Shown: positions 57,393 through 64,000 of the stretch, in pieces | Layout of the letters: each line of letters opens with the position of its first letter | How positions within the stretch are numbered: the stretch's first letter is position 1 | Assembly (NCBI GenBank): GCA_020638365.1 | Contig: JACKIQ010000003.1 | Span: 62,001-126,000 of the forward strand | Direction of reading: 5' to 3' | Origin: Rhodospirillales bacterium | GTDB lineage: Bacteria > Pseudomonadota > Alphaproteobacteria > Micavibrionales > Micavibrionaceae | DNA: 64,000 nt | Translations under genes and position numbers: made by a program | The notes under the pieces: model-generated | Databases searched by the model: none | What the model saw: only the letters and a program-made list of their open reading frames with translations | Told to the model about the DNA's origin: nothing

Positions 57393-58958
57393 TTGAGAGA
57401 AGATTGGACAGAGACGAATAAAAGCTCTCTCCTGGTTGGAGGTAAGCCCTTTGACGCCGCGGCTGCATCCGATGACGAGATTCTGGTTGCTATGAAGCTT
57501 CTTCCCGGCGGTCTTTCGGAGCGCACGGGCCTCTTTACAGACGGGCGTTATAATCCTGTTCCTCCGGCTTCCGAACACGAGTTCGCCGCCTACGATCGCT
57601 ATAATGATTACAGCGAGACAGGAAGTTCAGAATCTTTGCAGGAGGCAATCCGTTATTACATTCAGGCGGCGGAAGCTTATGTTGCTCAGGGGTTGGAAAA
57701 GCCGGCGGCGAACATGTACTCTCTGGCTGCACAAGGTTACATGGAACTTTCGGATAATCCGGTGATTGAGGGGCGTCCGGCAAGCGAACACGCCGTTTCG
57801 TATTTTGATCAAGCCATCTTTTTTCACGACAAGCAGGGTCACGAGGATTTTTCATACCGCGACCGGGATAAACGTTATAACGCAGTTGCTGAAACAGTGC
57901 TTTTTTACCGCCTTGCCTCGGGGCAAGGGCTGGTTCCCGATGATACCGCGAACGAATGCGCAGAGCGTTTTTATGAGCGGCTTGGGCCTGAATCCGAAGC
58001 TCTTTCCCAGAGTTCTCAAAGAATGCAAGGCGAGTTTGATCCTGAAGCCTTGAGGGTGGAGCAAAAGGAAATCGGTTTTTCCTGCGGTCAGAAGCTGGGG
58101 ACGGACAATGTGGGGCAGTGTGTAGCGCTATTGGTAAAGAGCAGCTCGCCGGCGGGAGGAGGGCTTGAGCATTCCGTGGTTGCTGTGGCCCATATAGATT
58201 TCGAGACGGATCCGTCCTCAATCCGGACGATTTTTGATAGTTTGCCACCGGGGAAAAAACAGGTTCGTCTCCTTGGGGCGCGGTTCGAGCAGGATCCAGT
58301 TTCTCAGAAGAATTTATGTAATGTTGTCCGTGCGCTAAACCCGTACGAGGCCGATGTTATTTCAGCGGATATCCATCAGGGCAATGACGGTCCGAGCAGT
58401 TTTGTCGTCTTGCCCGCTGATTTTATCATTCGGGAGGCCGTCGCGGCAGCCGGGAACAAAACGCCCTATGCGTCCTGTGCCTATTCTTTGATAACCGAGG
58501 ATGCGCTTTATCCTCTTCGAGTGGCGTTTGATACACGCACCGGCTCTGTCGATCGTTCGCCGCTGTTTCTGGATGCGTATATGGTGGGCGTCATTAACGA
58601 ACACTATGCCGGAAGGGATGCTGTGGAACTGTATAAAGCTTTCCGCGATTTCGGGTTTTACGATATCGGTCTATCGTCATTCTATATGAGAGAACTTCTA
58701 GACGAGTATAAAGCAGCTTGGGACGCTGTGGATGTTTATGCGCGTGTCCGGCTCCCCGAGGAATTGTATAATCGTCTTGGGGAGTTTCCGGTCTATCTAG
58801 GCGATAACGCCGAACATCATAATCAGGCTTTGGTCGATAGGGCCGCCGATCTCTATCAGGCAATGCCTGTCGGCGGGGAATTCGATTTTTGTCTCCTTGA
58901 GCAAGAAGCGGTCGGTCTTGGGTTTGAGGATATGAGCGCTCATAAGCTGGAAGTGTGA
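57393..58958 (+). CDS. TPR-like protein with an NTAN1/CheD-like Cys-His domain
   Basis: 521 residues from a TTG at 57393, the least certain part of the call. Residues 80-120 look like a TPR pair (SLQEAIRYYIQAAEAYVAQG, AANMYSLAAQGYMELSD), and another helical pair follows. At about 227-350, TDNVGQCVALLVKSSS, VAVAHIDFETDPSSIRTIFD, VRLLGARFEQDPVSQKNLCN and VVRAL follow, strand by strand, the pattern I recall for human NTAN1 (TTCHLVVLRH, CLAHCDG, VHLVGGFSDDRQLSQKL) and the CheD deamidase fold. Cys243 and His267 would be the catalytic pair. That would make it a protein or amide deamidase, but this is inference. No signal peptide. Confidence 0.55.
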   Translation: MREDWTETNKSSLLVGGKPFDAAAASDDEILVAMKLLPGGLSERTGLFTDGRYNPVPPASEHEFAAYDRYNDYSETGSSESLQEAIRYYIQAAEAYVAQGLEKPAANMYSLAAQGYMELSDNPVIEGRPASEHAVSYFDQAIFFHDKQGHEDFSYRDRDKRYNAVAETVLFYRLASGQGLVPDDTANECAERFYERLGPESEALSQSSQRMQGEFDPEALRVEQKEIGFSCGQKLGTDNVGQCVALLVKSSSPAGGGLEHSVVAVAHIDFETDPSSIRTIFDSLPPGKKQVRLLGARFEQDPVSQKNLCNVVRALNPYEADVISADIHQGNDGPSSFVVLPADFIIREAVAAAGNKTPYASCAYSLITEDALYPLRVAFDTRTGSVDRSPLFLDAYMVGVINEHYAGRDAVELYKAFRDFGFYDIGLSSFYMRELLDEYKAAWDAVDVYARVRLPEELYNRLGEFPVYLGDNAEHHNQALVDRAADLYQAMPVGGEFDFCLLEQEAVGLGFEDMSAHKLEV

Positions 58959-59045
58959 TTAATCCTAGCTTTCTGGGAATATCCTGGTCATATGTTGACG
59001 TCATCTTTTACGGGCATTCCAGACATAGGCCGCCTTCTTTTTGTT

Positions 59046-59059
59046 TTGATATAAATCAA
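59046..59059. promoter_or_regulatory. FNR/FixK box (perfect)
   Basis: TTGATATAAATCAA equals the consensus TTGAT-N4-ATCAA. Its centre is 78 bp before the GTG of the gene at 59131, a fit for class II activation with a 5' leader of about 37 bases. The Fnr-type regulator encoded at 59505 has the matching ExxSR recognition helix. Confidence 0.85.
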
Positions 59060-59130
59060 AAAGTACGGCGATGCTTTGTGTCACCGTTAAGGCCTGTTTT
59101 GATTTATTCATTTACGTTGAGGGCCATATT

Positions 59131-59538
59131 GTGAGTGTAAATAACCGGGATGAGGATCACGAGCTGTTTGAGCGTTATCTACATATCTGTAATCAGGCTT
59201 TATGCCTGAATGCCGACAGGTTTCCTTTTAAACAGATTCTTGAGGCTGCGGGGGGGCATCCGGCAGGTGGAAAGCCTGTTGAGGTCTTGATTGTCAATGA
59301 TCAGCCGGAGGAAGGGATTTGCATCCGTTACAATCACGAGCAACGTGTTGTTCAATCGGAAGAACGACACGAGCCTACGCTTCCAAAGCGAAAATGGAAA
59401 ATTACGCGGAGTTATCTTCTTGAAGTAATCCGTAACTCAGGGGAATACATCAATAACCCGGCCAAAATCGACTGGGAATGGCTTTACGCTTTAGGCGAAG
59501 CGGATCAGTTGCAACAGGATGAGCAATTCAGATCCTGA
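59131..59538 (+). CDS. Uncharacterised protein under a perfect FNR box
   Basis: 135 residues from the GTG at 59131 (gaggg seven to ten bases upstream). An earlier in-frame ATG at 59071 lies only 12 bp from the FNR box and would precede the likely RNA start, so it is rejected. The sequence has an acidic N-terminus (NRDEDHELFERYLHICNQAL), LEAAGGHPAGGKPVEVLIVN, and a Trp-rich end (KIDWEWLYALGEADQ). No family recognised. Its 3' end overlaps the regulator gene in antisense by 34 bp. Its promoter suggests low-oxygen expression. Confidence 0.65.
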   Translation: MSVNNRDEDHELFERYLHICNQALCLNADRFPFKQILEAAGGHPAGGKPVEVLIVNDQPEEGICIRYNHEQRVVQSEERHEPTLPKRKWKITRSYLLEVIRNSGEYINNPAKIDWEWLYALGEADQLQQDEQFRS

Positions 59539-60290
59539 CAGGGGAAGTCGCTGGTGCAGGCGCTGCAAGCGTAGGCGATCAACGCTTCCAGATCGTGGAT
59601 TTCAATCGTCGCGCCTTTAACGGTTATGTTCGTATGCTCCTTGAGCTTTGTGAGCGCACGCGAGAAGGTTTCCGGCTGCATGCCCAAGCGGGCCGCTATG
59701 AGCGTCTTATCATAGGGAAGGTTTATCGTTACCGGGACGGCCTTTACTCTAAGGTTCGGGTCTGTGTGCGCCGGTGTCAGTCTCAGGATGAAGCATCCTA
59801 TTCTCTGCGGCGCATTCTGAAGAGAGCGGTGTTCAATTTCAAGGTCCTGCTGTTTCCTGTACCGCGCCATGGATTTGAGCATGGACAGCGCGAAATCCGG
59901 TCTGTCCTGAATGAGAATATTGAGTTTTTTGAGCGAGAGGGAGATCATGTCCACAGGTTCGATGATTTCCGCACTGTAAGGGTAGGTGTTGTGTTCAAAG
60001 ACCGCCGTTTCGCCGAAAATATGGCCTCGCGGGAGGATGTCTATGATTGCCTGAGAACCGTCCAGAGTTTCCCGGTAGAGCTTTACCCAACCACGCCTAA
60101 TAATATAGTAGCGATGCGCGTCCTCTCCATAGATGAAGGCGATGTACCCCTTATTGTGCCGTTCGATGCTATAACCTTCCATCACAGCGTCAAGACAGGC
60201 TTCGTCACATGCCGAAAAAAGGGGCAGTGATTTTAGATATCCCCTAATGTCTGGGGAAAAATCAGCTGTTTGTACAATCTGTTGTCTCAT
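59505..60290 (-). CDS. Crp/Fnr-family regulator with a cysteine-rich C-terminal tail
   Basis: 261 residues from the ATG at 60290. N-terminal cNMP-like barrel (GYIAFIYGEDAHRYYIIRRG, GSQAIIDILPRGHIFGETAV), dimer helix, then the HTH with LIAARLGMQPETFSRALTKL; the ExxSR of the recognition helix predicts binding to TTGAT half-sites. It lacks the N-terminal four-Cys cluster of Fnr; instead six cysteines crowd the last 20 residues (242, 245, 251, 256, 259, 260), with two more at 28 and 32. An Fe-S or redox role of this tail is inference. An FNR box lies 24 bp upstream of its start, shared with the divergent transporter gene, so autoregulation is likely. Confidence 0.88.
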   Translation of the reverse strand: MRQQIVQTADFSPDIRGYLKSLPLFSACDEACLDAVMEGYSIERHNKGYIAFIYGEDAHRYYIIRRGWVKLYRETLDGSQAIIDILPRGHIFGETAVFEHNTYPYSAEIIEPVDMISLSLKKLNILIQDRPDFALSMLKSMARYRKQQDLEIEHRSLQNAPQRIGCFILRLTPAHTDPNLRVKAVPVTINLPYDKTLIAARLGMQPETFSRALTKLKEHTNITVKGATIEIHDLEALIAYACSACTSDFPCQDLNCSSCCN

Positions 60291-60313
60291 TTGCCTATAA
60301 ATACATGGCAAGG

Positions 60314-60327
60314 TTGATAAAGGTCAA
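60314..60327. promoter_or_regulatory. FNR/FixK box (one mismatch) between regulator and cbb3 locus
   Basis: TTGATAAAGGTCAA differs from TTGAT-N4-ATCAA in one base. It lies 24 bp upstream of the Fnr-type gene start (minus strand) and before the TauE/SafE-ccoN operon (plus strand). Activation at -41.5 would put the operon's RNA start near 60362. Confidence 0.75.
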
Positions 60328-60335
60328 GGCGAAGC

Positions 60336-61103
60336 GTGCTTTTCAGACTCAAAATCCCGTCCGGGATAAAAGTTTTATCGGGAATCGTTTTTGTGTTCGG
60401 CGATTGTTTTCATTTTCTGACAACATCTTACGGGCTGGCTTGGAGCCTTTTCTTGGCCGGGCTTGCGGGCGGGGTTTCCCATTGCCTGATAATGTGCGGT
60501 CCTTTCGTCGTCGCTCAGGCAGGAGGAATACAGCCGGGGCGGGGGCATTTTCTACGCTCCCTTATCCTTCCGTATCATCTGGGGCGCCTGACGACTTATG
60601 TCCTGCTGGCGGTTGTTTTTAATGCATTTCTTAATCTGGCCTTTCTTTTTCAGCCGTCCCGCGCGTTGCTGGTTGCGCCGATGCTTGTTACTGCTGCCGC
60701 GATCTTCATCATTACGGCTTTTCCCAAACTGGGGGAGATTTTTCCGTGGGTGGTGCGGCTACGGCTTCCGATCCCAAGTCGTTTTCTATCGCGATTTTAT
60801 CGGCCTCTTCTTTCAGAAAAGCGTCCGACCCGGCGTTTTGTTCTGGGGGTCTTGCTTGGTTTTATGCCTTGCGGTCTTGTCGTTTCTGCGCTCATGGCAG
60901 CGGCGACGGCTCAGGATGTCTGGTCGGCGGCGTTGGCGATGGCGGCGTTTTCTTTCGGTACGATGCCCGCTTTATTCGCGCTTGGGTTTGGAGGCGGTTT
61001 TTTGAACCGCGCAGTTTTGCCGGGAGGTTATTCCGTACGGCAGGGGTTTATGGTTTTAAGCGCGCTTTGGCTTTTTTTTCTGGCCGGCGCCTTGGTTCTT
61101 TAG
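60336..61103 (+). CDS. Sulfite exporter TauE/SafE family (UreH/DsbD-like) membrane protein
   Basis: 255 residues from the GTG at 60336; a GTG at 60393 (236 residues) fits the FNR-box spacing better and may be the real start. About six hydrophobic helices. FLAGLAGGVSHCLIMCGPFV and GVLLGFMPCGLVVSALMAAA are the paired Cys-Gly blocks of the DsbD-like/UreH transporter group, often found next to cbb3 oxidase genes, where it may help with copper or sulphur supply to the enzyme. ccoN follows 18 bp later in the same direction. Confidence 0.8.
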   Translation: MLFRLKIPSGIKVLSGIVFVFGDCFHFLTTSYGLAWSLFLAGLAGGVSHCLIMCGPFVVAQAGGIQPGRGHFLRSLILPYHLGRLTTYVLLAVVFNAFLNLAFLFQPSRALLVAPMLVTAAAIFIITAFPKLGEIFPWVVRLRLPIPSRFLSRFYRPLLSEKRPTRRFVLGVLLGFMPCGLVVSALMAAATAQDVWSAALAMAAFSFGTMPALFALGFGGGFLNRAVLPGGYSVRQGFMVLSALWLFFLAGALVL

Positions 61104-61121
61104 AGAAGAAGGAAGATCAGT

Positions 61122-62573
61122 ATGACGACGACAGTTGCAGATACTCATCAGGAATATAATTACGAGGTCGTGAGGCTGTTCACGATCGCCACGGTGTTCT
61201 GGGGCCTTGCCGGGTTCGTGGTCGGGTTGCTGATTGCCCTACAGCTGGCATTTCCGGACCTGAATATCGAGCCGTATCTTAATTTCGGGCGGCTCCGTCC
61301 TCTGCATACTTCAGCCGTTATCTTTGCTTTTGGCGGGAATGCGTTGTTCGCCACCAGTTATTTCGTGGTCCAGCGAACGTGCCAAGTGAGGCTGTGGAGC
61401 GATGGCCTCGCGTTTTTCACCTTCTGGGGGTATCAGCTTGTCATCGTGATGGCCGGGGTCGGTTATCTCTTCGGCGTCACCCAAGGCAAGGAGTATGCAG
61501 AGCCGGAATGGTATGTCGATATCTGGTTGACGATTGTCTGGGTCGCTTACCTTCTTGTGTTTCTCGGTACTGTCATGAAACGCAAAGAGCCGCACCTTTA
61601 CGTGGCTAACTGGTTTTACCTTGCTTTTATCATTACTGTTGCCGTTCTTCATTTGGGTAACGCCTTATCTGTTCCCGTTTCATGGACAGGGACCAAGAGT
61701 TATACGGTCTTTTCGGGCGTACAGAGCGCAATGATCCAGTGGTGGTATGGGCATAATGCGGTCGGGTTTTTCCTGACAGCCGGGTTTCTGGGCATGATGT
61801 ATTATTTCGTGCCGAAGAGGGCGGAGCGTCCGGTTTATTCCTATCGGCTTTCGATCCTGCACTTCTGGTCGTTGATTTTCATCTATATCTGGGCGGGGCC
61901 GCACCACCTGCATTACACGGCTTTGCCGGATTGGGCGCAAACACTCGGTATGACCTTCTCTATCATGCTGTGGATGCCCTCTTGGGGTGGGATGATCAAC
62001 GGGGTGATGACGCTTTCAGGCGCCTGGCATAAACTGCGCGAAGATCCCGTGTTGCGGTTTATGATTATATCTTTGGCTTTTTATGGAATGAGTACGTTTG
62101 AGGGACCTCTTATGTCCATCAAGTCCGTGAACTCGCTGTCTCACTATACAGACTGGACGATCGGGCATGTGCATTCCGGTGCGTTGGGATGGGTCGGGTT
62201 TATCAGCTTCGGGGCACTGTATTACATGGTTCCCGTGCTTTGGGGCCGCGAGAAGCTTTATTCCATGAAGCTGGTCAACCTGCATTTGTGGATTGCCACG
62301 ATCGGGATTGTTCTTTACATCGCCGCGATGTGGGTCTCCGGTATTATGCAAGGCTTAATGTGGCGGGATTACGATGACATGGGCTTCCTAGAATACTCGT
62401 TTGTCGAGTCCGTCATGGCCATGCACCCGTTCTACCTGATCCGGGCTTTGGGCGGTGCGCTCTATGTTATTGGCGCCCTTATCATGACTTACAATTTCTA
62501 CCGGACAATCAAAGGCGATGTTTGTGAAGAAGAGTACAAAACCGACGGCGTATTAAAAGGAGCGGTCGCATGA
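61122..62573 (+). CDS. ccoN: cbb3-type cytochrome c oxidase subunit I
   Basis: 483 residues, twelve hydrophobic helices. The catalytic subunit of the high-affinity proton-pumping oxidase. Heme and CuB histidines: RPLHTSAVIFAFGGNALFAT (low-spin heme), QWWYGHNAVGFFL (CuB), WAGPHHLHYTALPDW (CuB pair) and GHVHSGALGWVGFISFGALY. The stop overlaps the ccoO start as ATGA (62570-62573). Expected to be induced at low oxygen through the box at 60314. Confidence 0.98.
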   Translation: MTTTVADTHQEYNYEVVRLFTIATVFWGLAGFVVGLLIALQLAFPDLNIEPYLNFGRLRPLHTSAVIFAFGGNALFATSYFVVQRTCQVRLWSDGLAFFTFWGYQLVIVMAGVGYLFGVTQGKEYAEPEWYVDIWLTIVWVAYLLVFLGTVMKRKEPHLYVANWFYLAFIITVAVLHLGNALSVPVSWTGTKSYTVFSGVQSAMIQWWYGHNAVGFFLTAGFLGMMYYFVPKRAERPVYSYRLSILHFWSLIFIYIWAGPHHLHYTALPDWAQTLGMTFSIMLWMPSWGGMINGVMTLSGAWHKLREDPVLRFMIISLAFYGMSTFEGPLMSIKSVNSLSHYTDWTIGHVHSGALGWVGFISFGALYYMVPVLWGREKLYSMKLVNLHLWIATIGIVLYIAAMWVSGIMQGLMWRDYDDMGFLEYSFVESVMAMHPFYLIRALGGALYVIGALIMTYNFYRTIKGDVCEEEYKTDGVLKGAVA

Positions 62574-63313
62574 GCTTTATCAAGAAACACGAAAAACTCG
62601 AAAAAAATTCGATCCTGCTGTTGATCTCGATTATCGTTGCCGTTTTGATCGGTGGGGTGGTAGAAGTCATCCCGTTGTTCAGAACCGAGACGGTCATCGA
62701 GCCGGTCAAGGGCGTGCGGCCTTATACACCGCTGGAACTTGCCGGGTATAACATTTATATCCGCGAGGGATGCTATAACTGTCATTCCCAGCAAGTCCGG
62801 CCTTTAAGGGATGAAGTCGCTCGTTACGGTCACTACTCACTGGCCGCGGAGTCGATGTACGACCACCCGTTCCAGTGGGGTTCAAAACGGACGGGTCCTG
62901 ATCTGGCCCGGGTTGGCGGGAAATATTCGGATGAGTGGCATGTGGCGCACATGGTCGAGCCACGCGATGTCGTGCCCGAGTCGATCATGCCTTCTTACAG
63001 CTTCCTTCTACATACCGGAGCGAAGATCGACGATCTGGGACAGCATCTGAAGACTTTGAGGATTGTCGGGGTTCCATATACGGACGAGATGATCGAAAAC
63101 GCCGAGAAGGATGCCATTGCGCAAGCCGCTCCCGCAGACAAGGTCGATACGGATGGTTTCCACGGTCGATACGGAGAGAAAGTCTTGGCCCGTGATTTCG
63201 ACGGCCAGCCGGAGATGATTTCCGAGATGGACGCGCTTATCGCCTATCTTCAGGTTCTGGGAACTATGGTTGATTTCAAATCTGCCGAAGAGGTTGAGGA
63301 GAGCGCGCCATGA
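62570..63313 (+). CDS. ccoO: cbb3-type cytochrome c oxidase subunit II (cytochrome c)
   Basis: 247 residues. One N-terminal helix (about 14-36) anchors a periplasmic cytochrome c domain: REGCYNCHSQQVRPL gives Cys68-Cys71-His72, with the axial Met likely in ESIMPSYSFL. GSKRTGPDLARVGGKYSDEW is typical of CcoO. Both ends overlap neighbours as ATGA (62570 and 63310). Hands electrons from CcoP to CcoN. Confidence 0.97.
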   Translation: MSFIKKHEKLEKNSILLLISIIVAVLIGGVVEVIPLFRTETVIEPVKGVRPYTPLELAGYNIYIREGCYNCHSQQVRPLRDEVARYGHYSLAAESMYDHPFQWGSKRTGPDLARVGGKYSDEWHVAHMVEPRDVVPESIMPSYSFLLHTGAKIDDLGQHLKTLRIVGVPYTDEMIENAEKDAIAQAAPADKVDTDGFHGRYGEKVLARDFDGQPEMISEMDALIAYLQVLGTMVDFKSAEEVEESAP

Positions 63314-63465
63314 TAGATTGGATCAGCCAGAATGCCGGGCTTGCCGGACTGTTGTTTTTCTTCTTGTTTTTTGTGCTGATGGCGCTGTGGGTATACAGGC
63401 CGGGAGCAAAGAAGACTTATCAAGACTATGCCAGCATTCCCCTAAAGGAGGGTGACTATGACTGA
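63310..63465 (+). CDS. ccoQ: cbb3-type oxidase small subunit CcoQ
   Basis: 51 residues, below usual length cut-offs. ATG at 63310 overlaps the ccoO stop (ATGA) and the TGA at 63463 lies inside ccoP. One hydrophobic helix (LAGLLFFFLFFVLMALWVYR) followed by the conserved YRPGAKKTYQDYASIPL. CcoQ stabilises the assembled oxidase. Confidence 0.93.
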   Translation: MIDWISQNAGLAGLLFFFLFFVLMALWVYRPGAKKTYQDYASIPLKEGDYD

Positions 63466-64000
63466 TGGAAATAAAAAGAACCCCGGACATCAGGGTAAAG
63501 AGATTGACCGTGTTTCGGGCGTAGAGACCACCGGGCACGAGTGGGACGGGCTGAAAGAGCTTAACAATCCTGCACCCCGTTGGTGGCTTTGGGTTTTCTA
63601 TATCACCTGCATCTGGTCTGTGTGGTACTGGGTGGTTTATCCTTCTTGGCCGACGCTCAGCGGGGCAACGGAAGGCTCTTATGGATGGACGCAGTATAAA
63701 AAGCTGGCCGCCGAGCAACAGGAGATTATTGACCGGCAGAACGCCTATCTTGATCGCTTTAAGAAGGCTTCTTTCAGCCAGATTCTCAAGGACAAGGAGC
63801 TTTATGCTTTCGCCAAGGCCGGGGGAAGCGCAGCGTTCAAAGATAATTGCGCGACCTGTCACGGTACAGGCGGAGCCGGTGGGCCCGGATATCCAAACCT
63901 GAACGACGACGACTGGTTGTGGGGCGGGGAGATCGACACGATTTACGAGACCATTCTTTACGGTATCCGTTCTGCGCATGACGATACGCGTATTTCGGAA
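63458..64000 (+). CDS. ccoP: cbb3-type cytochrome c oxidase subunit III (diheme), 5' part
   Basis: 181 residues before the window edge. ATG at 63458 with aaaggaggg upstream, overlapping ccoQ by eight bases. N-terminal EIDRVSGVETTGHEWDGLKE and LNNPAPRWWLWVFYITCIWS (one membrane helix) are the standard CcoP opening; then the first heme site CATCHG at 131-136 and GGPGYPNLNDDDWLWGGEID. The second heme-binding domain lies beyond the window. The oxidase genes continue to the right. Confidence 0.97.
   Translation, partial: MTDGNKKNPGHQGKEIDRVSGVETTGHEWDGLKELNNPAPRWWLWVFYITCIWSVWYWVVYPSWPTLSGATEGSYGWTQYKKLAAEQQEIIDRQNAYLDRFKKASFSQILKDKELYAFAKAGGSAAFKDNCATCHGTGGAGGPGYPNLNDDDWLWGGEIDTIYETILYGIRSAHDDTRISE

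Noticed and set aside
1..64000. CRISPR array, transposon or prophage
   Set aside because: No regularly spaced repeats, transposase or phage structural genes were seen on either strand.

Overview
The window is one contiguous piece of an alphaproteobacterial chromosome. The evidence is gene order and family content: rho, mnmE-mnmG-rsmG-parA-parB, the his and hslVU genes, DUF3576-leuS-lptE-holA, radA, ffs-dnaX-ybaB and ccoNOQP, together with small alphaproteobacterial families (DUF6489, DUF1674/SDHAF4, ELM1/DUF1022). A genus cannot be read from the sequence; something in the Rhodospirillales/Micavibrio-like part of the class is a guess. I see no insertion sequence, prophage, integrase or CRISPR array. 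The accessory content is mostly single uncharacterised secreted or membrane proteins placed between housekeeping genes.

Layout. 1-452: 3' end of rho. 0.47-5.7 kb: accessory block with a tyrosine phosphatase, a DUF4405-like membrane protein, a three-gene ATGA-coupled operon that looks to be decaying, and a membrane protein with eight CxxC motifs. 5.75-11.8 kb: DUF6489, mnmE, mnmG, rsmG, parA, parB, with two perfect parS palindromes inside mnmE and rsmG, so this is the centromere region. 11.8-20 kb: histidine genes (hisE, F, A, H, B on the minus strand, hisD on the plus strand) mixed with small unknown genes. 20-24.3 kb: hslV and hslU, separated by two reverse-strand TerC/Alx paralogues. 24.3-31.5 kb: unknown secreted proteins, an Smr protein, an orphan winged-helix regulator, a YggS-type PLP protein and a major porin. 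31.8-41.9 kb: DUF3576 lipoprotein, leuS, lptE, then a promoter plus SAM-II/SAM-V-type riboswitch leading a divergent SAM-hydrolase homologue and a glutamate-cysteine-ligase-like gene, followed by holA, an XRE regulator and radA. 42-54.9 kb: ppa, a lipid kinase, ELM1, metF, malate dehydrogenase, rsmB, two YbaB paralogues, a 58-residue SDHAF4 gene, xthA and dnaX. 55-55.3 kb: SRP RNA and tRNA-Thr(CGT). 55.4-64 kb: unknown exported proteins, a methyltransferase, a TPR-like protein with a possible NTAN1/CheD-like domain, an Fnr-type regulator with a cysteine-rich tail, and a cbb3 oxidase operon, with FNR boxes at two sites.

Most notable: the SAM-riboswitch locus at 35.5-39.0 kb. Its first gene belongs by motif to the SAM hydroxide adenosyltransferase (DUF62) family but has lost the known Asp-Arg-His catalytic residues, and a GCS2-type ligase lies further downstream. 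I know of no described pathway that pairs these. The other main points are the parS pair, the oxygen-control circuit (ExxSR Fnr protein, cysteine tail, FNR boxes by ccoN and by an unknown gene), the NTAN1/CheD-like protein, and the decaying phosphatase operon. All domain calls were made by reading motifs by eye; no database search was run.
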